Assembly: GCF_904067045.1 (NCBI RefSeq)
Contig: NZ_CAJFDC010000001.1
Span: 310,001 to 374,000 of the forward strand
Length of the DNA stretch: 64,000 bases
Direction: 5' to 3'
Source of the DNA: Pseudomonas sp. FEN
Lineage (GTDB): Bacteria > Pseudomonadota > Gammaproteobacteria > Pseudomonadales > Pseudomonadaceae
Part shown: positions 17,043 through 25,582 of the stretch, one piece after another
Layout: each line of letters opens with the position of its first letter
Position numbering within the stretch: position 1 is the first letter of the stretch
Notes under the pieces: model-generated
Told to the model about the DNA's origin: nothing
Seen by the model: the letters and a program-made list of their open reading frames with translations, nothing else
The model's database searches: none
Translations under genes and position numbers: made by a program

Positions 17043-19334
17043 ATGAAGAAGCTGTGTTTGCTGGGCCTTGCTATTGGCCTGGCCAGTCTCCCGGTAGTGG
17101 CCGACACAAAGCCCGCCCCCATTGAAAACAAGGACGCCTTCATCGCCCAACTGATGAAGCAGATGACCCTCGAGGAAAAGATCGGCCAGTTGCGCCTGAT
17201 CAGTATCGGCCCGGAAATGCCCCGGGAACTGATCCGCAAGGAAATCGCCGCCGGCAACATCGGTGGCACCTTCAACTCCATTACCCGTCCGGAAAACCGT
17301 CCGATGCAGGACGCGGCCATGCGCAGCCGGCTGAAGATCCCGATGTTCTTCGCCTATGACGTGATCCACGGCCACCGGACCATTTTCCCCATCAGCCTGG
17401 CCCTGGCCTCCAGTTGGGACATGGACGCCATCGGGCGTTCCGGGCGCATTGCCGCCCAGGAAGCCAGCGCCGACAGCCTCGACATCACCTTCGCGCCGAT
17501 GGTCGATATTTCCCGTGACCCGCGCTGGGGCCGGACCTCCGAAGGCTTCGGCGAGGACACCTACCTGGTCTCGCGCATCGCCAAGGTGATGGTCCACGCC
17601 TACCAGGGCAAGAGCCCGAGCGAAGCGGACAGCATCATGTCCAGCGTCAAGCACTTCGCCCTCTATGGCGCGGTGGAAGGCGGTCGCGACTACAACGTGG
17701 TCGACATGAGCCCGGTGAAAATGTACCAGACCTACCTGCCACCCTATCGCGCCGCGCTCGACGCCGGCGCGGGCGGGGTGATGGTCGCGCTGAACTCGAT
17801 CAACGGCATCCCCGCCACCTCCAATACCTGGCTGATGCAGGACCTGCTGCGCAAGGAATGGGGCTTCAAGGGCCTGGCGGTGAGCGACCACGGGGCGATT
17901 TTCGAACTGCTCAAGCATGGCGTCGCCAAGGACGGTCGCGAAGCAGCCAAGCTGGCGATCAAGGCCGGCATCGACATGAGCATGAACGACTCGCTCTATG
18001 GCAAGGAACTGCCGGGACTGATCAAGTCCGGCGAAGTGCCGCAAAGCGACCTGGACAACGCCGTGCGTGAAGTGCTCGGCGCCAAGTACGACATGGGGCT
18101 GTTCAAGGACCCGTACCTGCGCATCGGCAAGGCCGAGGACGACCCGGCCGATACCAACGCCGAAAGCCGCCTGCACCGTGCCGATGCCCGGGATGTGGCG
18201 CGCCGCAGCCTGGTCCTGCTGAAGAACCAGGGCCAGACCCTGCCGCTGAAGAAATCGGCGAAGATCGCCCTGGTCGGCCCCCTGGCCAAGGCCCCGATCG
18301 ACATGATGGGCAGTTGGGCCGCCGCCGGTTTGCCGGCGCAATCGGTCACGCTGTTCGACGGCATGAACAAGGCAGTCGGCGACCCGAGCAACCTGATCTA
18401 CGCCCGTGGCGCCAATATCACCGAGGACAAGAAACTCCTCGACTACCTGAACTTCCTCAATTTCGACGCGCCGGAAGTGGTCAACGACCCACGTCCGACC
18501 GCTGAATTGATCGCCGAAGCGGTCAAGGCCGCCCAACAGGCCGACGTGGTCGTGGCGGCGGTCGGCGAGTCGCGGGGCATGTCCCACGAGTCGTCGAGCC
18601 GCACCGACCTGAACATCCCGGTCAACCAGCGTGAACTGATCAAGGCCCTCAAGGCCACCGGCAAACCGCTGGTGCTGGTGCTGATGAACGGCCGTCCGCT
18701 GACCATCGGCCACGAGCAGGACCAGGCCGATGCCGTGCTGGAGACCTGGTTCAGCGGCACCGAAGGCGGCAATGCCATCGCCGACGTGCTGTTCGGCGAC
18801 TACAACCCGTCGGGCAAGCTGCCGATCACCTTCCCGCGCTCGGTCGGCCAGGTGCCGATGTACTACAACCACCTGACCATCGGCCGACCGTTCACACCGG
18901 GCAAGCCGGGCAACTACACCTCGCAGTACTTCGACGAGGAAAACACCCCGCTGTATCCCTTCGGCTATGGCCTGAGCTACACCGATTTCAGCCTGAGCAA
19001 CATGGCGCTGTCTTCGACCACGCTGAACAAGAGCGGCAAGCTCGATGCCAGCATCACGGTCAAGAACACCGGCAAGCGTGATGGCGAGACCGTGGTGCAG
19101 TTGTATATCCAGGATGTCGCCGGTTCCATGACCCGTCCGGTCAAGGAGCTGAAGAACTTCCAGAAGGTGATGCTCAAGGCGGGCGAGCAGAAGGTCATTC
19201 ACTTCAGCATCGACGAGAACGACCTGAAGTTCTACAACACCCAATTGAAGTACGCCTCGGAACCCGGCAAGTTCAATGTGCAGATCGGCCTGGACTCGCA
19301 GGACGTGACGCAGCAGAGCTTCGAGTTGTTGTAA
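17043..19334 (+). CDS. bglX: Periplasmic beta-glucosidase BglX (GH3)
   Basis: A 763-residue glycoside hydrolase family 3 enzyme (E. coli BglX is 765). Signal peptide MKKLCLLGLAIGLASLPVVA, then the TIM-barrel domain with the 'KHFALYGAVEGGRDYNVVDMS' substrate loop and nucleophile Asp282 in 'GLAVSDHGAIFELLKHG', the alpha/beta sandwich domain, and a C-terminal fibronectin-III-like domain ('VTVKNTGKRDGETVVQLYIQD'-type). It hydrolyses beta-glucosides from oligosaccharides in the periplasm. Its promoter region is shared with the divergent lemA operon (244 bases). A REP pair follows the stop. Firm call. Confidence 0.95.
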   Translation: MKKLCLLGLAIGLASLPVVADTKPAPIENKDAFIAQLMKQMTLEEKIGQLRLISIGPEMPRELIRKEIAAGNIGGTFNSITRPENRPMQDAAMRSRLKIPMFFAYDVIHGHRTIFPISLALASSWDMDAIGRSGRIAAQEASADSLDITFAPMVDISRDPRWGRTSEGFGEDTYLVSRIAKVMVHAYQGKSPSEADSIMSSVKHFALYGAVEGGRDYNVVDMSPVKMYQTYLPPYRAALDAGAGGVMVALNSINGIPATSNTWLMQDLLRKEWGFKGLAVSDHGAIFELLKHGVAKDGREAAKLAIKAGIDMSMNDSLYGKELPGLIKSGEVPQSDLDNAVREVLGAKYDMGLFKDPYLRIGKAEDDPADTNAESRLHRADARDVARRSLVLLKNQGQTLPLKKSAKIALVGPLAKAPIDMMGSWAAAGLPAQSVTLFDGMNKAVGDPSNLIYARGANITEDKKLLDYLNFLNFDAPEVVNDPRPTAELIAEAVKAAQQADVVVAAVGESRGMSHESSSRTDLNIPVNQRELIKALKATGKPLVLVLMNGRPLTIGHEQDQADAVLETWFSGTEGGNAIADVLFGDYNPSGKLPITFPRSVGQVPMYYNHLTIGRPFTPGKPGNYTSQYFDEENTPLYPFGYGLSYTDFSLSNMALSSTTLNKSGKLDASITVKNTGKRDGETVVQLYIQDVAGSMTRPVKELKNFQKVMLKAGEQKVIHFSIDENDLKFYNTQLKYASEPGKFNVQIGLDSQDVTQQSFELL

Positions 19335-19354
19335 ACCCTGCCACGGGCCGCTCT

Positions 19355-19430
19355 TGTGGGAGCGGTGCTTGCCCGCGAAGCTTCTGGCGACCTCAAGGTC
19401 CCTTTCGCGGGCAAGCAGCGCGCCCACAAG
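19355..19430. repeat. REP pair (inverted)
   Basis: 'GTGGGAGCGGTGCTTGCCCG' faces 'CGCGGGCAAGCAGCGCGCCCAC' between bglX and the histidine kinase gene. Confidence 0.75.
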
Positions 19431-19492
19431 TCAGTGCCCGGCTGATTCGACATGTTATCTTTCCCGCCCCTGTCCAGCCTGTCGTTGCCCGT

Positions 19493-21256
19493 ATGTCGCC
19501 GCTTCCCCGTTACCTGCGTCTGGCGCTCTACACCCTGCTGATTCTTGCCGGCACCGTCCTCGCCGCCGGTTGGGCCATGCATCGCGCCGAACAACAAGCC
19601 CTGGTCGACGACGCCGCGCGCGGCAAGACGCAACTGACGCTCTACGCCAATGCCCTGCACACCCTGATCGAACGCTACCGCGCCCTGCCCGCGGTGCTCG
19701 CCCTCGACCCGCAACTGCGCGCGGCCCTCAGCGGCCCGATCGACGCGACACAACAGGACGCCCTGAACCGCAAACTGGAACGAATCAACGGCGCGGCGCG
19801 CTCTTCGACCCTGCAACTGCTGGACCGCAACGGCCTGTCGGTGGCCGCCAGCAACTGGCGCCTGCCCAGCAGCTACGTCGGTCACAACTACGGCTTTCGC
19901 CCCTACTTCAGCCAGGCCCGCGTCGATGGCAGCGGGCACTTCTATGCCGTGGGCGTGACCAGCGGTATTCCCGGCTACTTTCTCGCCAGCGCGGTGACCG
20001 GCGACAACGGCGAGTTCCTGGGCGCGATGGTGGTGAAACTGGAGTTCCCGGAGCTGGAGCACGAGTGGAGCAAGGGCAACGATACGCTGCTGGTCAGCGA
20101 TGCCCGCGACATCGTGTTCATTGCCAACCAGCCCGGCTGGCGCTATCGCCTGCTGCGACCGTTGCACGACACCGACCGCAGCGAAATCGGCAGCACCCGG
20201 CAATACGACAAGCAGTCCCTCAGCCCCCTCGACTATCGGGCCTTGCAGGTGTTCGACGAGAATAGCTACCTGACCCGGGTCGACGGCCCGGACGGCAGCG
20301 CCGACTACCTCTGGGAATCCCTCGCCCTGCCTCCGGAAAACTGGACCCTGCACCTGCTGCGCAAACCGCAGATGGCCGCCGAGGAGCGGCGCAATGCCGG
20401 TCTCGCCGGTGCCGGGCTGTGGCTGGCGCTGGTGTTCCTGCTGCTGTTCCTGAGCCAACGCTGGCGCCTGGCGCGCCTGCGTCAACGCAGTCGCGAAGAG
20501 TTGGAGCGCCTGGTGGAAGAACGCACCCGCGACCTGCGCACCGCCCAGGACGGCCTGGTGCAATCGGCCAAGCTGGCGGCGCTGGGGCAGATGTCCGCCG
20601 CCCTCGCCCATGAAATCAACCAGCCGCTGACCGCCCAGCGCATGCAGTTGGCCACCCTGCGTCTGCTGCTCGACCACGGTCGGATCGACGCGGCCTACCA
20701 AGCCCTCGAACCCCTGGACCAGATGCTCAGTCGCATGGCGGCCCTCACGGGCCACTTGAAGACCTACGCCCGACAGAGCCCCAGCGGCCTGCGCGAGCCC
20801 CTCGATCTGGCGGGCGTGGTCGACCAGGCATTGCAGTTGCTGGACCCACGCCTGCGCGCGGACGCGGTCAGCAGCGTGCTGCACCTCGCCCGCCCGGCCT
20901 GGGTCCGCGGCGATGCCATTCGCCTGGAGCAAGTGCTGATCAACCTGTTGCGCAACGCCCTGGACGCCATGCACGACAAGCCGCTCAAACGCCTGGAAAT
21001 CCGGATCGAGGCCCGCCCACCGTCGTGGTTGTTGACCGTGGGCGACAGCGGCGGTGGCATCGCCGAGGAACATCTGGCGAAGGTCTTCGACCCGTTCTTC
21101 ACTACCAAACCAGTGGGCGAGGGGCTCGGGTTGGGGCTGGCGGTGTCCTACGCCATCGTCCATGAACTGGATGGCCGCCTGAGCGTTGAAAATCGTCATG
21201 GCGGTGCATACTTCAGCCTGACCCTGCCGATTGCCCCGGAGATGCCCACCCGATGA
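19493..21256 (+). CDS. DctB/MifS-type sensor histidine kinase
   Basis: A 587-residue membrane kinase: TM1 (about 10-30), a large periplasmic double-PDC (dCache) sensor with '[11 protein letters not shown]' as in C4-dicarboxylate sensor DctB, TM2 (about 302-321), a coiled coil, HisKA with His373 in '[17 protein letters not shown]', and HATPase with '[10 protein letters not shown]', 'DSGGGI' and '[12 protein letters not shown]'. It should phosphorylate the regulator encoded immediately downstream (ATGA overlap). Length and the neighbouring alpha-ketoglutarate-type carrier fit P. aeruginosa MifS (alpha-ketoglutarate) as well as DctB (C4 acids); I do not choose between them. Confidence 0.9.
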   Translation: MSPLPRYLRLALYTLLILAGTVLAAGWAMHRAEQQALVDDAARGKTQLTLYANALHTLIERYRALPAVLALDPQLRAALSGPIDATQQDALNRKLERINGAARSSTLQLLDRNGLSVAASNWRLPSSYVGHNYGFRPYFSQARVDGSGHFYAVGVTSGIPGYFLASAVTGDNGEFLGAMVVKLEFPELEHEWSKGNDTLLVSDARDIVFIANQPGWRYRLLRPLHDTDRSEIGSTRQYDKQSLSPLDYRALQVFDENSYLTRVDGPDGSADYLWESLALPPENWTLHLLRKPQMAAEERRNAGLAGAGLWLALVFLLLFLSQRWRLARLRQRSREELERLVEERTRDLRTAQDGLVQSAKLAALGQMSAALAHEINQPLTAQRMQLATLRLLLDHGRIDAAYQALEPLDQMLSRMAALTGHLKTYARQSPSGLREPLDLAGVVDQALQLLDPRLRADAVSSVLHLARPAWVRGDAIRLEQVLINLLRNALDAMHDKPLKRLEIRIEARPPSWLLTVGDSGGGIAEEHLAKVFDPFFTTKPVGEGLGLGLAVSYAIVHELDGRLSVENRHGGAYFSLTLPIAPEMPTR

Positions 21257-22584
21257 ATTCCGTGATCGTGGTCGACGACGAGGCCAGTATCCGCACAGCC
21301 GTCGAGCAGTGGTTGAGCCTGTCGGGATTCCAGGTGCGGGTCTTCAGCCGCGCCGAAGAATGCCTGGCGCAACTGCCGCGGGACTTTCCCGGGGTGATTC
21401 TCAGCGATGTGCGCATGCCCGGCATGGGCGGCCTGGAACTGCTGGCACGCTTGCGGGAACACGACAGCGACCTGCCGGTGATCCTGCTGACCGGCCACGG
21501 CGATGTGCCCATGGCGGTGGAAGCCATGCGCGATGGCGCCTACGACTTCCTGGAAAAACCCTTCAGTCCGCAGACCCTGCTCGCCAGCCTCGCCCGGGCC
21601 CTGGAGAAACGTCGCCTGGTGCTGGAGAACCGTCAGTTGCATGAACAGGCCGACCAGCGCTCCCGACTTGAGCGCAGCCTGCTGGGAGTTTCCCGTAGCC
21701 TGCAGACCCTGCGTCGGCAGGTGCTGGAGCTGGCGGCGCTGCCGGTCAATGTGCTGATCCGCGGCGAAACCGGCAGTGGCAAGGAGTTGGTCGCCCGTTG
21801 CCTGCATGACTTCGGACCGCGGGCCGACAAGCCATTTGTCGCCCTCAACTGCGCGGCGATTCCCGAGGCGTTGTTTGAAGCGGAACTGTTCGGCCATGAA
21901 AGCGGGGCCTTCACCGGCGCCCAGGGCAAGCGTATCGGCAAGCTGGAATACGCCGATGGCGGTACCCTGTTTCTCGACGAAATCGAAAGCATGCCGCTGG
22001 CCCAGCAGGTGAAGCTGCTGCGGGTGTTGCAGGAACAGAAGCTGGAACGGCTGGGTTCGAACCAGAGCATCGCGGTGGACCTGCGCGTCGTCGCGGCGAC
22101 CAAGCCCGACTTGCTGGACGAGGCCCGGGCCGGGCGTTTCCGCGAGGACCTGGCCTACCGCTTGACGGTGGCACAGTTGCGCCTGCCGCCGTTGCGTGAG
22201 CGGCGCGAAGATATTCCGTTGCTGTTCGAGCACTTCGCCTACAGCGCGGCCGAGCGCATGGGGCGGACCTCGACGCCGTTGGGCGGGCCGCAGCTGAGCC
22301 GCCTGCTGAGCCATGACTGGCCGGGCAATGTCCGGGAACTGGCCAATGCCGCCGAACGCTCGGTACTCGGCCTCGGCGAGCCGGAACCCGAAGCCATCGA
22401 TCCGGGCCAATCCCTGGCGGCGCAGCAGGAGGCCTTTGAAGCGCAATGCCTGCGTTCGGCCCTGACCCGGCACAAGGGCGATGTCAAAGCGGTACTCGAA
22501 GAACTGCAACTGCCGCGCCGCACCTTCAACGAAAAGATGCAGCGTCATGGTCTGGCGCGCGAGATGTTCCTCAAGGACGACTGA
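21253..22584 (+). CDS. Sigma-54-dependent response regulator (DctD/MifR type)
   Basis: A 443-residue NtrC-family activator: receiver (1-115; Asp52 in 'LSDVRMPGMGGLELL', 'YDFLEKPF'), AAA+ domain (about 140-370) with Walker A 'GETGSGKE' (171-178), the sigma-54-contacting GAFTGA loop (218-223) and 'GGTLFLDEIESMPLAQQ', and a Fis-type helix-turn-helix at the C-terminus ('GDVKAVLEELQLPRRTFNEKM'). All residues needed for open-complex formation at -24/-12 promoters are present. It overlaps the kinase gene by 4 bases. Likely targets are the kgtP-like gene 386 bases downstream, which has a sigma-54 promoter, and possibly dctA. Confidence 0.92.
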   Translation: MNSVIVVDDEASIRTAVEQWLSLSGFQVRVFSRAEECLAQLPRDFPGVILSDVRMPGMGGLELLARLREHDSDLPVILLTGHGDVPMAVEAMRDGAYDFLEKPFSPQTLLASLARALEKRRLVLENRQLHEQADQRSRLERSLLGVSRSLQTLRRQVLELAALPVNVLIRGETGSGKELVARCLHDFGPRADKPFVALNCAAIPEALFEAELFGHESGAFTGAQGKRIGKLEYADGGTLFLDEIESMPLAQQVKLLRVLQEQKLERLGSNQSIAVDLRVVAATKPDLLDEARAGRFREDLAYRLTVAQLRLPPLRERREDIPLLFEHFAYSAAERMGRTSTPLGGPQLSRLLSHDWPGNVRELANAAERSVLGLGEPEPEAIDPGQSLAAQQEAFEAQCLRSALTRHKGDVKAVLEELQLPRRTFNEKMQRHGLAREMFLKDD

Positions 22585-22654
22585 CTCCCCCTTGTGATGA
22601 GCGGGCTTGCTCTAATGCCGTCAGTTGAGAGCGATCTTAAGTCTGGCCGAATTT

Positions 22655-22788
22655 TGTGGCGAGCGGGCTTGTCCGCGCTCGGCTGCGAAGCAGCCGTAAA
22701 AACAGACATCTCGTTCTACCTGACACACCGCAACCACCGGTTTCAGGGCCGCTTCGCGCCCCAGCGCGGGCAAGCCCGCTCGCCACAA
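22655..22788. repeat. Long composite REP element, copy A
   Basis: A 134-base element with terminal arms 'GTGGCGAGCGGGCTTG' and complement, inner subterminal repeats 'TGCGAAGCAGCC' and 'GGCCGCTTCGCGC', and a unique core. Copy B at 25361-25494 is the same element in reverse orientation, core included. Confidence 0.8.
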
Positions 22789-22810
22789 TAGAGCGGCTCG
22801 CATCGGCAAT

Positions 22811-22853
22811 TTTCCGCTTACCGATTTATCGTAAATGAGCGGTTTTCCGCCTA
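22811..22853 (+). promoter_or_regulatory. Candidate activator sites upstream of kgtP-like gene
   Basis: AGCGGTTTTCCGCC (22838-22851) is two bases off the GGCGGATTTCCGCC palindrome upstream of dctA, and 'TTTCCGCCTATCCA' is identical (14 of 14) at both loci. A second half-site, TTTCCGCTTA (22811-22820), lies 33 bases upstream. Position, about 45-85 bases before the -24 box, fits an NtrC-type enhancer. Confidence 0.6.
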
Positions 22854-22892
22854 TCCAATCGCGCAATCCCCTCTAAACCGGGCCTTCCGCCG

Positions 22893-22910
22893 TTGGCACA
22901 GCTCCTGCTA
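22893..22910 (+). promoter_or_regulatory. Sigma-54 (-24/-12) promoter of kgtP-like gene
   Basis: TTGGCAC-AGCTC-CTGCTA: GG and GC are exactly 10 bases apart and the -24 half is perfect; the -12 half has C for the first T of TTGC. It lies 61 bases before the ATG at 22971, and the upstream operon encodes a sigma-54 activator. Confidence 0.75.
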
Positions 22911-22970
22911 CAGCCCTGGCAGGCCGCGCTTGTGCGCGCTCCACAAAAACAATGACTTGAAGGTTCCCTG

Positions 22971-24293
22971 ATGGATAACTCCTCTACCCTGCCTCTGGGG
23001 TCGGCTGCCGCGCCGGCCAACGAAAGAACCACCTCCAGCCGTCTGAAATCGATCTTCAGCGGCTCGGTCGGCAACATGGTCGAATGGTACGACTGGTACG
23101 TCTACGCCGCGTTCTCGCTGTACTTTGCCAAGGTCTTCTTCCCCAAGGGCGACACCACCGCCCAACTGCTCAACACCGCCGCGATCTTCGCCGTGGGCTT
23201 CCTGATGCGCCCGATCGGTGGCTGGCTCATGGGCCTCTACGCCGACCGCAAGGGACGCAAGGCGGCCCTGATGGGTTCGGTCCTGCTGATGTGCGCCGGC
23301 TCCTTGATCATCGCCCTCACCCCCGGCTACGAAACCATCGGCGTCGGCGCGCCGATCCTGCTGGTGGTCGCCCGCCTGATGCAGGGCCTGTCGGTCGGCG
23401 GCGAATACGGCACCTCGGCCACTTACCTCAGCGAGATGGCGACCAAGGAACGTCGTGGTTTCTTCTCCAGCTTCCAGTACGTGACCCTGATTTCCGGCCA
23501 GCTCATCGCCCTGGCGGTGCTGATCGTGCTGCAACAGACCCTGACCACCGAACAGCTGCAAGCTTGGGGCTGGCGGATTCCGTTCGCCATCGGTGCCCTG
23601 TGTGCCGTGGTCGCGCTCTACCTGCGGCGCGGCATGGAAGAGACCGAATCCTTCACCAAGAAGAAGGAAAAGCCGAAAGAGAGCCTGATGCGCACCCTGA
23701 TGCGCCATCCCAAGGAACTGATGACCGTGGTCGGCCTGACCATGGGCGGCACCCTGGCGTTCTACACCTACACCACCTACATGCAGAAGTACCTGGTGAA
23801 CACGGTGGGCATGAGCATCTCCGACTCCACCACCATTTCGGCGGCGACGCTGTTCCTGTTCATGTGCCTGCAACCGCTGGTCGGGGCGCTGTCGGACAAG
23901 ATCGGCCGGCGGCCGATCCTGATTGCCTTCGGTATTCTCGGAACACTGTTCACCGTACCGATCCTCAGCACCCTGCACACCATCCAGACCTGGTGGGGGG
24001 CGTTCTTCCTGATCATGGCGGCGCTGATCATCGTCAGCGGTTACACCTCGATCAACGCGGTGGTGAAGGCCGAACTGTTCCCGACCGAAATCCGCGCGCT
24101 GGGCGTGGGCCTGCCGTATGCCCTGACCGTTTCGATCTTCGGCGGCACGGCGGAATACATTGCGTTGTGGTTCAAGAGCGTCGGCATGGAAACCGGCTAC
24201 TACTGGTACGTGACGGCCTGCATTGCCTGTTCGCTGCTGGTGTACGTGACCATGAAGGACACTCGCAAGCATTCGCGGATCGAGACCGACTGA
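22971..24293 (+). CDS. kgtP: MFS alpha-ketoglutarate/dicarboxylate permease (KgtP type)
   Basis: A 440-residue inner-membrane symporter of the metabolite:H+ symporter branch. It follows E. coli KgtP almost throughout: 'GNMVEWYDWYVYAAFSLYFAKVFFP', 'GFLMRPIGGWLMGLYADRKGRK' (MFS A-motif), 'ARLMQGLSVGGEYGTSATYLSE', 'FYTYTTYMQKYLVNT', 'LFPTEIRALGVGLPYA'. Twelve membrane helices. It takes up alpha-ketoglutarate or a similar acid; Pseudomonas PA5530 and PcaT are close relatives, so substrate may differ. Preceded by a sigma-54 promoter and a two-component operon with a DctB/MifS-type sensor, so ligand-induced expression is likely. Confidence 0.88.
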   Translation: MDNSSTLPLGSAAAPANERTTSSRLKSIFSGSVGNMVEWYDWYVYAAFSLYFAKVFFPKGDTTAQLLNTAAIFAVGFLMRPIGGWLMGLYADRKGRKAALMGSVLLMCAGSLIIALTPGYETIGVGAPILLVVARLMQGLSVGGEYGTSATYLSEMATKERRGFFSSFQYVTLISGQLIALAVLIVLQQTLTTEQLQAWGWRIPFAIGALCAVVALYLRRGMEETESFTKKKEKPKESLMRTLMRHPKELMTVVGLTMGGTLAFYTYTTYMQKYLVNTVGMSISDSTTISAATLFLFMCLQPLVGALSDKIGRRPILIAFGILGTLFTVPILSTLHTIQTWWGAFFLIMAALIIVSGYTSINAVVKAELFPTEIRALGVGLPYALTVSIFGGTAEYIALWFKSVGMETGYYWYVTACIACSLLVYVTMKDTRKHSRIETD

Positions 24294-24312
24294 GTACCGA
24301 TAGCACTGCGCC

Positions 24313-24400
24313 CCTGTAGGAGCCCGCTTGCCAGCGATGAGGCCCTTGAGCCTTGTAACGTCGATGTCGACGCCATCGCCGGCAAGCCTGCTCCCACAAG
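24313..24400. repeat. REP pair (inverted)
   Basis: 'TGTAGGAGCCCGCTTGCCAG' faces 'CGCCGGCAAGCCTGCTCCCAC' just after the kgtP-like stop. Confidence 0.75.
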
Positions 24401-24721
24401 GTTCGGCGGTGTTTTCAGAAGCTGCATTCCCCTCCCTTGCCCCACGCCTTTAGCGGGCGCTCCCGGCGCATTAGCGCGCAGTCGCAAAAGAATTACCTGA
24501 ATTAATAGTCAGTTAATTTCCAAGCGACATTCTGATCCTACGTTAGATCGACCTGGCCCCGGCCCCTTGGCATCAAATTGAATGCCGACCTTTTCCGGCG
24601 CCATATATATCTATATTTACGATTAATTTAAGCATCTATTTGCACTTTTTAATCAAATTAACAAGCGTAAGATCGCTTCCACACCCACTGAACACAACGC
24701 ACACCTTCAGGAGCAACCACC
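24401..24721 (+). promoter_or_regulatory. AT-rich upstream region of the repeat protein
   Basis: After the REP pair, about 240 bases (24485-24721) are clearly richer in A+T than the surroundings, with ATATATATC and TTTAATCAAATTAAC stretches. This looks like a strong or nucleoid-protein-bound promoter region. I cannot fix -35/-10 boxes with confidence. AGGAG (24709-24713) lies 8 bases before the ATG at 24722. Confidence 0.55.
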
Positions 24722-25267
24722 ATGAAAACCAAACTGATCCTCGCCCTGACCATCTCGGTACTGGCTGCCAACACCTTCGCTGCCGATGGTTATGACCGTA
24801 CCGGCTCTGCCACTTTCAATGCCAGCGCAAGCGCCGCGCTTGCCTCCGATGGTTTCGATCACACCGGCACCGCTGGCGCAGTTGCTTCCGACGGCTTCGA
24901 TCACACCGGCACCGCTGGCGCAGTTGCTTCCGACGGCTTCGATCGCACCGGTACCGCTGGCGCAGTTGCTTCCGACGGCTTCGATCACACCGGCACCGCT
25001 GGCGCAGTTGCTTCCGACGGCTTCGATCACACTGGCACCGCTGGCGCGGTTGCTTCCGACGGCTTCGATCACACCGGCACCGCTGGCGCAGTTGCTTCCG
25101 ACGGCTTCGATCACACCGGCACCGCTGGTGCAGTTGCTTCCGACGGCTTCGATCACACCGGTACCGCTGGCGCGGTTGCTTCCGACGGCTTCGATCACAC
25201 CGGTACCGCTGGCGCGGTTGCTTCCGACGGCTTTGATCGCACCGGTACCGCCGCAGCTATCAGTTGA
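24722..25267 (+). CDS. Secreted protein made of ten 14-residue tandem repeats
   Basis: A 181-residue protein of unknown function. Signal peptide MKTKLILALTISVLAANTFA (cleavage after residue 20), a degenerate first unit (21-40, ADGYDRTGSATFNASASAAL), then exactly ten 14-residue units of the form ASDGFD(H/R)TGTAGAV (41-180) and a final Ser. Eight units have His and two (3 and 10) have Arg at the variable site; the last ends TAAAI. Each unit is acidic (two Asp), with no Cys, so a repetitive periplasmic or extracellular structure or metal-binding array is conceivable. AGGAG ribosome site, AT-rich promoter and a downstream terminator show it is a real, single-gene unit. I do not recognise a characterised family. 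Confidence 0.88.
   Translation: MKTKLILALTISVLAANTFAADGYDRTGSATFNASASAALASDGFDHTGTAGAVASDGFDHTGTAGAVASDGFDRTGTAGAVASDGFDHTGTAGAVASDGFDHTGTAGAVASDGFDHTGTAGAVASDGFDHTGTAGAVASDGFDHTGTAGAVASDGFDHTGTAGAVASDGFDRTGTAAAIS
24842..25261 (+). repeat. 42-bp coding tandem repeat, 10 copies
   Basis: Ten back-to-back 42-base units encode the 14-residue repeats. Units differ at very few, mostly synonymous, bases (C/T in GGC/GGT and ACC/ACT, GCA/GCG), which points to recent expansion or ongoing homogenisation. Copy number is likely to vary among strains. Confidence 0.95.
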
Positions 25268-25287
25268 CCTCTGCAGAAACGGCATCA

Positions 25288-25316
25288 CAGCCCGGCCTCG
25301 GTCGGGCTTAGTCATT
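25288..25316 (+). terminator. Rho-independent terminator after the repeat protein
   Basis: AGCCCGGCCTCGGTCGGGCT forms a GC stem about 22 bases after the stop codon, followed by a weak T-rich tail (TAGTCATTT). Confidence 0.7.
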
Positions 25317-25360
25317 TCTGGGGGGCAGAAATACAAAGCTTCCAGGCGATGAAGACTTCA

Positions 25361-25494
25361 AGTGGCGAGCGGGCTTGCCCGCGCTGGGGTGCGAAGCAGC
25401 CCTGAAATCAGCGTCCCCATTGTGTCAGGTAGAATGCGATCACAGGTTTTACGGCTGCTTCGCAACTGATCGCGGGCAAGCCCGCTCGCCACAA
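25361..25494. repeat. Long composite REP element, copy B (inverted to copy A)
   Basis: Same 134-base element as at 22655-22788 but in the opposite orientation; 'TGTGTCAGGTAGAA' in the core is the complement of the core of copy A. It fills most of the 315-base gap before the flavin-reductase-like gene, where nothing else is seen. Confidence 0.8.
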
Positions 25495-25582
25495 GTGCGC
25501 GGATATCCAACTATCGCATTTCAAAACCCGGCAACGCACACTGTGCACCTGCACTTCCATCCTGCCCGCGGAACCTCGAACC

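Larger units (their letters stand above)
22585..22970. other. Intergenic region before kgtP-like gene
   Basis: 386 bases without a gene. In order: composite REP element, candidate activator sites, sigma-54 promoter, leader. Each is described separately; nothing else is supported. Confidence 0.7.

Noticed and set aside
17037..21199. Very long antisense frames opposite bglX and the histidine kinase gene
   Set aside because: They lie wholly opposite recognised genes, follow the GC-rich third-codon pattern, and give Gly/His/Gln-rich sequence with no domain.
24842..25261. CRISPR array
   Set aside because: Repeats are contiguous with no spacers and encode a protein.
24707..25352. Long open frames on the other strand and in a second forward frame across the 42-base repeat
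   Set aside because: A repeat whose length is a multiple of three keeps every frame open. Only the frame with signal peptide, ribosome site and terminator is coherent.
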